Assembly (NCBI GenBank): GCA_034769895.1
Contig: CM068372.1
Location: 437,290,958-437,354,957, forward strand
DNA length: 64,000 nt
Origin: Magicicada septendecula
Taxonomy: Eukaryota > Arthropoda > Insecta > Hemiptera > Cicadidae
Direction of reading: 5' to 3'
Shown here: piece after piece, positions 35,591-46,145 of the stretch
Numbering within the stretch: position 1 is the stretch's first letter
Layout: every line of letters starts with the position of its first letter
Program-made: the position numbers and the translations under genes
Notes under the pieces: generated by a model
Database searches by the model: none
Told to the model about the DNA's origin: nothing
What the model saw: the letters and a program-made list of their open reading frames with translations, nothing else

Positions 35591-37710
35591 TAACCGATAT
35601 TCACCAAAAACAAAATGTCTTGAGAACGCTACAATTCAGGTCAGTATGCAAAACATTATTTGATTATGTTTGAATTTGCGGCTGTTATCGTTTGCCATAG
35701 AATATACCCTTGTTAAAACGTAAAACGTTGTAGGTAAACTACCCCTTTCCCTTAACCGATCTGCACCAAAAACAACAGATCTCGAGAACTCTACAATTCA
35801 GGGCTGTATGCAAAACATTATTTGATTCTGTTTGAATTTGCGGCTGTTATCGTTTGCCAAAAAAAAAATTTCCCTTGATAAAAAAACCGTTGCTGGTAAA
35901 CTACCCCTTCCCCTCAACCGATCTTCACCAAAAACAATATGTCGCGAGTACTCTACAAATCAGGGAGGTATGCAAAAAATTATTTGATTCTGTTTGAATT
36001 TGCGGCAGTTATCGTTTGCCATAGAAAATACGCTTGATAAAAAATGTTGCTGGTAAACTACCCCTTCCCCTCAACCGATCTTCACCAAAAACAATAGGTC
36101 TTGAGTACTATACAAATCAGGGCTGTATGCAGAAAATTATTTGATTCTGTGTGAATTTGCGGCTGTTATCGTTTGCCATAGAAAATACCCTTGTTAAAAA
36201 AACGTTGTAGGTAAACTACCCCTTTCCCTTAACCGATCTTTACCAAAAACAACAGGTCTTGAGAACTCTACAATTTAGGGCTGTATGCAAATAATCTTTT
36301 GATTCTGTTTGAATTTGCGGCTGTTATCGTTTGCCATAGGAAATACCCTTGTTAAAACATAAAATGTTACAGGTAAACTACCCCTTTCCCTTAACCGATC
36401 TTCACCAAAAACAATAGGTCTTGAGCACTCTACAAATCAGGGCTGTATGCAAAACTTTATTTGATTCTGTTTGAATTTGCGGCTGTTATCGTTTGCCATA
36501 GAAAATACCCTTGTTAAAAAAACCTTGCAGGTAAACTACCCCTTTCCCTCAACCGATCTTCACCAAAAACAATAGGTCTTGAGAACTCTACAATTTAGGG
36601 CTGTATGCAAATAATCTTTTGATTCTGTTTGAATTTGCGGCTGTTATCGTTTGCCAAAGGAAATACCCTTGTTAAAACATAAAACGTTACCGGTAAACTA
36701 CCCCTTTCCCTTAACCGATCTTCACCAAAATCAACAGACCTTGAGACCTCTAAAATTCAGGGCTGTATGCGAAACATTATTTCATTCTGTATGAATTTGC
36801 GGCTGTTATCGTTTGCCAAACAAACAAAATTACCCTTGCTAAAAAAAAACCGTTGCTGGTAAACTACCCCTTTCCCTCAACCGATCTTCACCAAAAACAA
36901 TAGGTCGCGAGTACTCTGCAAATCAGGGCTGCATGCAAAAAATTATTTGATTCTGTTTGAATTTGCGGCAGTTATTGTTTGCCATAGAAAAAAAATCTAC
37001 AGACACATAGACAGACAGACAGACACATAGACAGACAGACACACAGACAGACAGACAGACACACACACAGACACTTTTCGGAAAACGTCTTTTTTTCATG
37101 TTTTGAGTGTAGTAGAATCAGAATCTGCAATAATCTCGAACACGATTTTTTTTGCCATCACCATACTTCCATTCCTTAAGGAATATGGAAGTAAAATTAC
37201 CCTTGATAAACAACTGTTACTGGTAAACTACCCCTTTCCCTTAACCGATCTTCACCAAAAACGATAGGTCTTGAGAACTCTACAATTTAGGGCTGTATGC
37301 AAAATATTATATGATTTTGTTTGAATTTGCGCTGTTATCGTTTGTCATACAAAATACCCTTGATAAAACAAAAAACGTGGCTGGTAAACTACCCCTTTCC
37401 CTTAAACGATCTTCACCAAAAACAATAGGTCTTTAGTACTCAAGAAATCAGGGCTGTATGCAAAAACGTATTTGATTCTGTTTTAATTTGCGGTTCTTAT
37501 CGTTTGCCATAGAAAATACCCTTTTAAAACATAAAACGTTGCAGGTAAACTACCCCTTTCCCTTAACCGATATTCACCAAAAACAAAATGTCTTGAGAAC
37601 GCTACAATTCAGGTCAGTATGCAAAACATTATTTGATTATGTTTGAATTTGCGGCTGTTATAGTTTGCCATAGAATATACCCTTGTTAAAGCGTAAAACG
37701 TTGCTGGTAA
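33765..37710 (+). repeat. 1,973-bp tandem duplication inside the array
   Basis: Landmarks recur at a constant offset of 1,973 bp: gatctgcacc at 33,785 and 35,758, gatattcacc at 35,596 and 37,569, and aaaacgtctttttttcatg at about 35,112 and 37,085. The two copies are almost identical, so this is the youngest rearrangement in the array. The second copy contains the last complete microsatellite-palindrome module before the terminal one. Confidence 0.88.
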
Positions 37711-38009
37711 ACTACCCCTTTCCCTTAACCGATCTTTACCAAAATCAACAGATCTTGAGAACTCTACAATTCAGGACTGTATGTGAAACATTATTTGATT
37801 CTGTTTGAATTTGCGGCTGTTATCGTTTGCCAAACTAACAAAATTACCCTTGATAAAAAAAACCGTTGCAGGTAAACTACCCCTTTCCCTCAACCGATCT
37901 TCACCAAAAACAATAGGTCGCGAGTATTCTACAAAAATGAGGGCTGTGTGCAAAAAATTATTTGATTCTGTTTGAATTTCCGGCTGTTATCGTTTGCCAT
38001 AGAAAAAAA

Positions 38010-38180
38010 TCTACAGATAGACAGACAGACACACAGACAGACAGACAGACACACAGACACTTTTCGAAAAACGACTTTTTTTCATGTTTTGAGTGTAGTA
38101 CAATCAGAATCTGCAATAATCTCGAACACGATTTTTTTTGCCATCACCATACTTCCATTTCCTTAAGGAACATGGAAGTA
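38010..38180 (+). repeat. terminal microsatellite-palindrome module at the array edge
   Basis: (ACAG)n at 38,016-38,060, then cacttttcgaaaaacgac and the palindrome 38,151-38,179. Satellite similarity stops within a few bases after it and non-repetitive DNA begins. The coincidence of the array edge with this palindrome suggests that the palindrome is the true 3' end of the founding element. Confidence 0.8.
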
Positions 38181-39594
38181 AAATGAATTTTGATTGGGTT
38201 ACGCTGGGTCGGTCCGGACAACCCCGCGGGCCTGCCCCTGCTTTCACACCGGCCGTTGTCCTCTTAAGCTGGGATGTCGATCACAGGGTTTCCTCGTGGG
38301 CGCTGCGTCCGTCCAAGTCGCTCCCGAGTCAGCCCTCGTTGACAACCATCACACGTTGCAAATCTCAAACGCAGTGCCTGACTCGTGGCCTAATTCAGCC
38401 TCTCCCTCAACGATACACCCCGACTACTAGAGATTACGAGAGACTGACGTGAAAGACTGTCAAATACTCTGATAGATACTCTGCCTAGCTCACCCGTGAT
38501 TTTATAGATTTATGCAGATGACGTAACTTTCACATGACGAAACGTTCTAGGTTGTACTAGAAAATTAACCACGTGTTGCAGAATATGAACTTCCGGTTTC
38601 TAGGACTTTCAAAACCAAGTGTTTTCTTGGCTAATCAACGTTGTCAGTTGATTAAATGATTTTAAAATTTATTTAATATTAAATAATTAGTTTTGATCTA
38701 GGAGCTGTTCTGGTCTCTGTGTCGGACATTACCATGTATTTTGTCTTGTTTTCTTTACCACAAGACCAATTTTCATCGCTTCTGCTTACACTTTAATCTT
38801 ACTGGATAAAAACGTGTATGCACTAATTTAGCAGTAACAACGACTGCTCACGATGAAAATATATAACAGTGCTCATGAGAAACATCTTCACGCTCACAAG
38901 TGACCTGAGGCCGGACAGACAATAACTATTTAAAAGGGAGACTCTTTATCACATCCATAAAGACTATATACTATTTCCGTTCTTAGTTTAATCCTGATGT
39001 AAACAAACAGGCGTGGCACATCTGAAACGCTATTTTCTGCTTGAATTAGAGACGTGTCACTCTGACAGAAGTAGTACAGACAGGGTACTATAATATTGAT
39101 ACTCTATAAACACACGTAAATTGTAATAATTTGTCCTGACCAAAGTAAAATTTGTGTGACACTGTCAGACCAACAGTGAAATGTTTTATAACACGCAGAG
39201 TTAATGGATTTTTAATTACCCGTTTAAAAATAGAAACAAAAGAAAAAACAAACATGCATACATGGTTTTGAGGCTATCAATGATTCTTGTACCACGATCT
39301 GCATGATAAGTCATAATTGCTAAAGCGTCAAATTTGTCTGCAGTGCAGAAAACATTGATACGAATAATTGGTTCGTTTGTAGTACACGGTGAATCGCAGA
39401 AGAATATTGGTCGTTTTTAAGTATAGTATTCTAGAAATACGGTGGTAGCCATAGTTCGCGTCCCGAATTTTGCTCCACTAACACACTGTACTTTTTCTCA
39501 AATACTTTCAAACGCTCACCATTTAGATAAAAATGTGTGCCACTGTTCCTTGTGTTGTCAAAATGCTGGTCGAAAGCGTAAAACTGCAGCGTTT
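38181..39594. other. unique DNA with a GC-rich island (38,190-38,450)
   Basis: Just outside the array about 260 bp are distinctly GC-rich (starting tgggttacgctgggtcggtc) with overlapping open frames of 78 and 104 codons on the plus strand (38,138-38,452). No domain was recognised, and one frame starts inside the satellite, so I do not call a gene. The rest, to 39,594, is ordinary AT-rich DNA. Confidence 0.45.
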
Positions 39595-39620
39595 ACAGTT
39601 TTGCATGTGCTTGCCGTAAT
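39595..39620. repeat. target-site duplication, left copy
   Basis: The 26 bp starting acagttttgcatgtgc match 42,975-43,000 at 24 positions. They bracket the LINE insertion at 39,621-42,974. Confidence 0.8.
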
Positions 39621-40490
39621 GCATACATACATACATCATCGGCGCTACAGCCCAGCAGTCCGGGCCCCGGCCTCCAAAAGAAATCGTCCCCACTGGTCTC
39701 TACTCCCGGCCAATGTCCACCATTCATGATTTTTTTGGGGGATTCTATCCTCCGCCATTCTCTGCACATGTCCGGCCCAACGCAGTCTGTTAATTTGTAT
39801 GAATTGCACGATCGGAAGATCTGTAAACCTTTCGTACAACCCTCGACCATGCAGTCGCCTCCAAATCTCGTTTTCCTTTACAGAGCCATAGATTTTCCTC
39901 AGTACCTTCCTCTCAAACACGGCTAGCTTCTGCTCATCTAGTTTTTTTTAGCACCCAGCAATCCGAGCCATACATCAGAACTGGTCAGATCAAGGTCTTG
40001 TAGAGCGTGGCTTTTGTATCTTTACTTATTAATTTTGATTTAAAATGTTTCACTAGTCCGTAGTAACACCTATTAGCAGATAATATTCGTTTTTCAATGG
40101 CTCTATAGGAGTCATTTCCAGAGTCCACATATGACCCGAGATATGGAAAACCATTAACTTTTTCAAATTCGTAATCATTAATGCGCAGGGACAGGGCGCG
40201 AGTGTTGGCACCTACAACCATATATATAGTTTTGCTTTGGTTTATAACCAAGCCCATAGCCTTAGCGGACAACTCCAGTTCTTAAAAAGCTTCCTTTAAG
40301 CCAGATTCAGACCTACTTATGACGTCAATGTCATCGGAATATGCCAGAAGCTGTACCTCCTTGTGAAATATGAGTCCGCTAGTTTGAATTCCTGAATCCC
40401 TGATGACCTTTTTTAGACCTATGGGGAACAACAGACACGCTAAGGCATCTCCTTGTTTCAGCCCATTCAATGTTTTTAAGGAGTTTTAGA
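39621..40490 (-). pseudogene. LINE reverse transcriptase, C-terminal half
   Basis: Reading on the minus strand from 40,470: 'NGLKQGDALACLLF' (RT motif B region), 'LLAYSDDIDVISRS' (catalytic box, normally YADD, here YSDD), 'MGLVINQSKTIYM', 'FPYLGSYVDSGND', 'CYYGLVKHFKSK', then 'ERKVLRKIYGSVKENE' and 'RLRWAGHVQRMAEDR'. This is the common insect LINE ORF2 order, from fingers/palm to the C-terminal RW.GH..RM motif. Stops and frame changes separate the blocks (for example between 40,282 and 40,272, and near 39,921-39,985), so it is dead. I do not assign a clade. Confidence 0.85.
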
Positions 40491-42719
40491 TAGATTTGAT
40501 TGTATTCTGATTTGGCACTTAGTAGCCGTCCCACTTTTAAGTTACCGGTACAGCATTGGTTATATGGGCCACACTATTTCCGAGTTTCGTGTGTGGAAAT
40601 GCCTATTCGGCGCACTGAAGGCGTTCGAAATGTATTTCTCCCGAACAGCGACGTTGATTTACTGCTAAATGGAGTGAATTTTATCATTGAAGGACTATAC
40701 ATTATTGTACAGTTTTATTAGTGTTTTACTTATGATGTAAATACTTACGTGTTAACAGTTACGCGATCAGTATCACTCAGTTCTATGTATGAAAATAACA
40801 TGACGTTAATTACCAAAAGAAGCTTTACTTTACCTATAATTGGAAGTGTGTTTGTATTATTTAATGAATAAGCGGTGTAGACAATCAATATAAAATATCA
40901 TGTAACTAAGCAAGGACGAAACATCTGTATTACAGGAAAAGCAATTATCTAAAATAATAATTGTGAATTGTAAACATGCAAAATATTGTACTCTTAAAAA
41001 AATACGTGACGTTAAAAGTAATATAAAATGTATACTATATACTATAGGATTACACACACGCACACGCGTACACGCCAGGGTGTATCGTAAAAGGTGTCCT
41101 CACTATACAGATTCAAATTTTTGTGTCAGTACAAGAAAAAAGTTCGCATACACACAGGTCCGGAAACTTTATTTTCAGTCTGGCCGCCATTTTCCACTAT
41201 TTAGAGAAAACTTTATATATCAAGGGGTAACAGAGATATCTTAATGACGTTTGGCACATATATTTATATTAATGGAAGTTAATGAATTACAAATATTCCT
41301 AATTTCATAATTAGGACCACGGTTCCTTCAGTATAAGAAAAATGTATTACTACTTTTTAAAACTGCCTCACTAATAGTAGTTTATAAACAAAGTAAGGGC
41401 TTGGTTTTTAGCGAAATTAGAATTAATAACTTCTAACAAATTTAAAAACACTTGAGTGATGGGATTAAATGGCAAATTTAAAAACATAAAATGACTGACA
41501 GACGGAGGAAAGTGAGACTTTTTCGGCCTAAGGTTAATAGGAACTTTTTTCTTATACTGATGCATAAATTCGAGTATGTATAGTGATGCATCTTTTACGT
41601 TGCATCCTGTGTACACACACACACACACACACACACAATGCTTTAGTAATATAATGTAAAATATGAGATATAAAAGTAATGTTAGGAATCGCCATTTAAA
41701 ACCAAATTAAAATCTTTTAGTACACATGATATCGCAACATCCACATATTACTGTACTAATAATAAACAACAATTTATAAAGCACAATATTTTGTTATAGT
41801 ATATTTATATATACTATGAAAAGAAGTTGTTAATGAAAAAGAGAAATGTGAACATTTGCGTTAGGTATTGTTTGTTTGTTATTAAGCTCGTTTAAAAGTA
41901 TGTTCCACCACACAGAATGAGTTGTTTAGTAAATTGTTAAACGTACGTTTTTAGTCAGCGTTTTGGGTAAGAAAAATAGCTGTATCCCATGGATACGAAA
42001 TTTGTATATGTAAGCTGGATATGCAATTTGTATAAACGTTTTATTACTAACGCAAACAATCCATAAGCAAGACGAGTTAACGTGAATAAGGTAGCGACAA
42101 GACTTCGCGCGCGTCTCTCGAAGCGTCCGCTATAATGATTACAAATAATTGTACATATGGTCCAAACCAACTTAAGTTGAATATTAGAATCTGAATTAAA
42201 ATTAACTTTACACTATTTACTACAACTTTTACGCTTACTATTTTACTATATGTTTATCTCAAGAAATAAAAAATTCCTCACAGACCTAAATTTTTATACA
42301 CACACGGACGACATTAATTAATTATAGAGATAAAAAATCAGTAAAAATTTTATTTATTGCGCTTTGGCTTTTAAAATGTGCTTATAACAAAGGAAATTTA
42401 TTGTAAATAAAACGTGGTTAAAATTAACTCCATAAATTTAATAATAGGGTACCAGTCACTGGTTGATTGAAACGTTGCTCTAACATCTACAAGTAAACAT
42501 AAATTTATAAAATATTTTTTTATGAAGACGGTAATTGTGTTACAGACATGTAATTTATACAGAAACGTGCAGCACAACATGTAGAACATCAGTAAAATTT
42601 TAAACTCTATAAAATTTGTACTTCACATTTAGTACGAATGGCAACATTGGAACGACAGAAAAGGACAGAAGTATAGGAGAAACACATGGGTAAGACAGAG
42701 CGCGACAGCTCCCAGAAGA
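40491..42719. other. 2.2-kb non-LINE stretch inside the LINE
   Basis: AT-rich sequence that separates two halves of one reverse transcriptase. It contains a (CA)13 microsatellite at 41,612-41,637 but no recognisable coding region or clear terminal repeats. It is best explained as a later insertion of unknown type, with edges uncertain by tens of bases. Confidence 0.5.
41612..41637. repeat. (CA)n microsatellite
   Basis: About 13 uninterrupted CA dinucleotides. Confidence 0.95.
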
Positions 42720-42974
42720 GCCAACGCTGTAAATTAAACCTGGGACGGGGATTAGAATTGGACATAGCTACTCCAACCATACGCACAAACTTAGATGTGT
42801 ATATTCAACTCCTTCATAGCTCTATATAGCATTTTCCGATTGATTGAATCATATGCCGACTAGAAATCAACAAAGAGATGTTGAGTGGCTATTCCATATT
42901 CCAATGTTTTTTCCAGGATTTGCCTTAGTGTAAATATTTGGTATGTTGTTGACTTACACCTAGTCGACCTATTC
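42720..42974 (-). pseudogene. LINE reverse transcriptase, N-terminal part
   Basis: On the minus strand 'FTLRQILEKTLEYGIATQHL' is followed by 'FVDF', a stop, 'SAYDSINRKMLYRAMKEL' and, in another frame, 'RMVGVAMSNS'. These are RT motifs 1-2a of insect LINEs, with FxDF-x-AYD holding the first catalytic aspartate. The next expected motif (GLKQGDALA) appears only at 40,470, beyond the 2.2-kb stretch. Confidence 0.8.
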
Positions 42975-43000
42975 ACAGTTTTTCATGTGCTTACCGTAAT
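42975..43000. repeat. target-site duplication, right copy
   Basis: Partner of 39,595-39,620 with two mismatches. Confidence 0.8.
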
Positions 43001-43069
43001 AATTTATATAAAACGACGAAATAAAAACAATTATTGTAAATAGCAAGAACAGCTGGTGTACTGAAAATT

Positions 43070-43745
43070 ATTTGGGATACCTTTCTACTTTGCCGTCTAC
43101 CGCTTTTCCGACAGACTGTAAAAGTGGCTCTTATCTTCATTCGGAGAAACCTCTGTAGCAGTGTACACACTATACAAAATGAAAATAAAAAATCTGCCTT
43201 TATGACGGAGATGGCATGTTCGGTGGTCTGTCGCTTTGGAGTCCGTTACTAGTTGTTTTGCTTTCCGGCTAAAAATATGTTATGCATGTATGTAATCCTG
43301 TTCGTGACATAAATTGTTTGGAGTGGCGGATATAGTATACCGAGCAGTTCTTCTTATCCATGACCCAGGACCAGTCCATCTTATCTCCTGAATAGCAGCG
43401 ATATCAAACTAGTACTTAAAAATCACATCTGATAGCACGTTTAGAGCGCCAGGTCCTTACGGTGAGAGAATATTCCATGTCATAATCCTAACATCATAAG
43501 CCTTTTTCCTTTTGCCAGGTCGTGCCAATAAGATCCGTCCGTTTTCCTTTGCCTTCTTAGGTTTCTTAGCCAGAGTTTGTTTATACCCAGAAAGGAATAC
43601 CCGGAAAGGAACCCCCACGATCCTGGAGGACAAGCTGTTTTGACCTCGATGTTCGCCTCCGCCAGACCGGTTGCCTCCTCCATAGTCTCCCCGCAGGGCG
43701 ATGCAAGGAACAACAAGGAAAGGTATGTGGGACATCCTAGTCTGG
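43070..43745 (-). pseudogene. LINE 5' leader and apurinic-like endonuclease fragment
   Basis: On the minus strand from about 43,480: 'VRIMTWNILSP' (start of the endonuclease; the N of TWN is catalytic in this family), 'DIAAIQEIRWTGPGS' (with the catalytic glutamate of QE), 'KATDHRTCHLRHKGRFF' and 'YSVYTATEVSPNEDKSHFY'. This is the first two thirds of the LINE endonuclease, and it stops before the GDFNA motif. The upstream 43,500-43,745 is the family's GC-rich leader. Several stops are present. It lies outside the target duplication of the neighbouring LINE, so it is a separate, older fragment, perhaps of the same family. Confidence 0.75.
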
Positions 43746-46145
43746 TTCCTGCGCTTGTCCGACCACTCGTGCAGTGGTTTAGTAACAGTAGAGAACCGTT
43801 TTAAAAACATCTGTAATATAAGCATAACCCAGGAAACTCTGAACTTCGTGTTAACTCTTCAAAACTGGCCAGTCTCTTACAGTATCTACTTTACTAAGAT
43901 CCATCCTAACACCCGCTGCCGAAATCAGACGGCCCAGACTACTTCCTTCTGGAATAGAGAAAACTTATTCAGGTTCAACTTCAGTTGGGCACCATGAATT
44001 CTAGTTAGAACCTCATTAAGGTTATCCAAATGGTCTTTGAAAGTCTTCCCAATGACTATAACATTGTCTAAATAAACAAGGTAAGTTTTCTATGTCAGGC
44101 CTCGGAGGACCAGATCCATCAATCTTTCAAATGTTGCTGGTGCATTACAGAGTCCAAATGGCATGACTTTAAATTGGAATAGGCCACTTGGGGTCGAGAA
44201 AGCTATCTTTTTCTTGTCTTCTTGATAAAGACCCACTTGCCAATATTCACTCTTCAGTTCTAATGTGCAAAACCATTGTGCTCCAGACAGCGCGTTGAGT
44301 GTATCATCAACGCGAGGTAGTAGATAGCAATCTTTCTTTGTCACGTCGTTCAACCTCTGGTAGTCTACGCAGAAACAAAGTCGACCGTCCTCCTTCGTTA
44401 CCAGACAAGACCAAGCAACTTGCCGATGGCTCGATTATTCCTTCTTTCAACATGTCCTGTACCAAATTAGACATTTTCTCTTGCTTAACTAATGGAGATC
44501 TTCGAGTAGGTTGTCATATCGATGTTGTATCCCCGTTATTGATGCCATGTTATACCAGAGAAGTTCTTCCCAGTGACTGGCCCCCAACTTCAAAACAATC
44601 TTTAAATTCATGTAAATACTGTCTGAGTTCTTTTACCCCACCACTTGAGAGATCATTAGAAGATCTGTTCAGCAACTTCTGTTCCTGAAGTTCCTCTGGT
44701 AATTTGGAAGTGTCCAAACCACTGGATCTTTGCTGTGTCATTCTGGCTACCCAGGCCTAAGGAGTCAATTTGCCTAAGAGCGTATTGCTTTGTAAAGTGA
44801 CAGCTTGATCCAAAATATTCGTCACTCTAATAGGTACATTTTCGGTTTCGTCAGGTTTTACCAAACTTCTGGCAATCAGTGTGCCCGGTGTGCATGGGGT
44901 TTTAATATAGACCAGTGGTTGCCCCAAGTATCTACCTCAGTTCTAACCATGATGGATCTTTTCGGAATTTGGCAGGACAGTAACGGACACTTTATTTATC
45001 ATTTCCATCAATTTTTCTGATGTAATCTTTGTGGAGAGCATTAAACCCTACTTCTTCTTTTCCGATTCTCAAGATATTGTTTTTGAAGTCGACTATAAAT
45101 CCATATGCATTTATAACGTCCAGACCAAAAATTCCTTCATCACAATGTCTGCAACAAGTACTTGATGATTAAACTCAAGTCGACCGAGGCGTAGGTGTAT
45201 CTCCACGTTTCCATACACTTTTACAGGCCGTCCTCCAGTAGCTGTTCGCAAGCTGCAAGAGCACCCCAGATTGGTTTGAGATCTTTCACCACGTCGGGCC
45301 ACACAATGGAAACTGTTGCGCCTGTGTCAACTGTAATCGAGGTTGTCCTTTCTTGAACGAATCCGGTAACCACCAAGCTCCCGATGTTTTTCTGAAGTGT
45401 AGAAATTGCTTATTGTCTAGGGGCTTCGTTCCTCCAGTTAGTCAGCACACGCAACGTTGTACTGACTACTGCTTGTTTCCCTGGTGCTGAACTCGTTGTA
45501 GATGTCCAGGTTTCCCATCGATAACACTTCGGTCTTCCATCCTTTCTTACTTTATTCTGTGGTGCTGCTCGTTGGGTCTCTGTTCCATGCTCTTCTTCTT
45601 CATCAGGCGTTCTGACTGTCAGGTAGCACTTTCTGTAGTCGTTCTGCCGCAGGTCCTTTTAAGCGAGAACAAGTGAAACTGCCTTGTCTTTCCCCGTACA
45701 ATTATTTGTGCTAGCAGCGGCTTCAAATTGCCAAAGATATACATTGCCAAGTCGGTGCTTCCATCAAAGGTTGGAGCCTTGATATGAACTGCCCCAGCTG
45801 CAGACAAAGTGACTTTCTCTTTTGTCTTATTTTCCATGTCTTTTACTGTTATGGCTGTATTTTCAAGAACTGCTCAACTTAACTTTTAATTTGTACTTTT
45901 CTGCTTGCAAATGAGTCTTTTATAGTTGACACTGAATCTTTCACTATTGCTACAATCTCCTCTGCCTCAGACATTTTATTTAACATGGATTCTTCCACAC
46001 TCGAAACTGACTTTTCTACTTTGGCTATTTTTAATGTCATTGATTCTTGTATCTCCGATGTTCTAGAAACTTGTTTATTAAGCTCACCTTGTAATTCACC
46101 CAAGTCATAGCGTAAGGGACCCAATTCTTCTGTTGTAACCCCTCC
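43745..46145 (-). mobile_element. Ty3/Gypsy-like LTR retroelement fossil, truncated
   Basis: Minus-strand remnant. Parts in order from high to low coordinates: a coiled-coil and gag-like region (about 46,125-45,620), a protease-like region (about 45,300-45,110), and the first part of a reverse transcriptase (about 44,450-43,760). RNase H and integrase are absent, because the copy ends where the LINE leader begins at about 43,745. It is heavily broken (of the order of ten breaks) and old. No LTR pair is recognisable. Confidence 0.75.

Larger units (their letters stand above)
16671..38180 (+). repeat. 21.5-kb satellite array, ~161-bp monomer, higher-order units
   Basis: The monomer landmark ggtaaactacccctttccc recurs at 17,169, 17,333, 17,495, 17,656, 17,817 and 17,978 and onward, giving a period of 160-165 bp. 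Each monomer also has aaccgatcttcacc, a variable ataggtcttgag part, cagggctgtatgc and gaatttgcggctgttatcg. Monomers differ among themselves by roughly 5-20%, but whole blocks of them repeat almost identically every 4.3-4.5 kb. Short open frames through the array are translations of the monomer and are not genes. The left edge is the motif tatcggtatggagaacc at 16,674 and the right edge is a palindrome at 38,151-38,179. Confidence 0.95.
39621..42974 (-). mobile_element. 5'-truncated LINE flanked by 26-bp target duplications
   Basis: Minus-strand element. Its 5' edge (42,974) starts inside the reverse transcriptase and its 3' edge ends in a (TATG)n-like tail, seen as catacatacatac at 39,622. The flanking 26-bp duplication with two mismatches is typical of target-primed reverse transcription. 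About 2.2 kb in the middle (40,491-42,719) does not belong to the LINE. Confidence 0.78.

Noticed and set aside
16671-38180. CRISPR-like array of regularly spaced repeats
   Set aside because: The repeats are 161 bp, diverged and without unique spacers, in a clearly eukaryotic, transposon-rich setting.
38138-38452. Plus-strand 104-codon frame as a gene
   Set aside because: It begins inside the satellite's terminal module and no protein family is recognised. Only the unusual base composition is reported.
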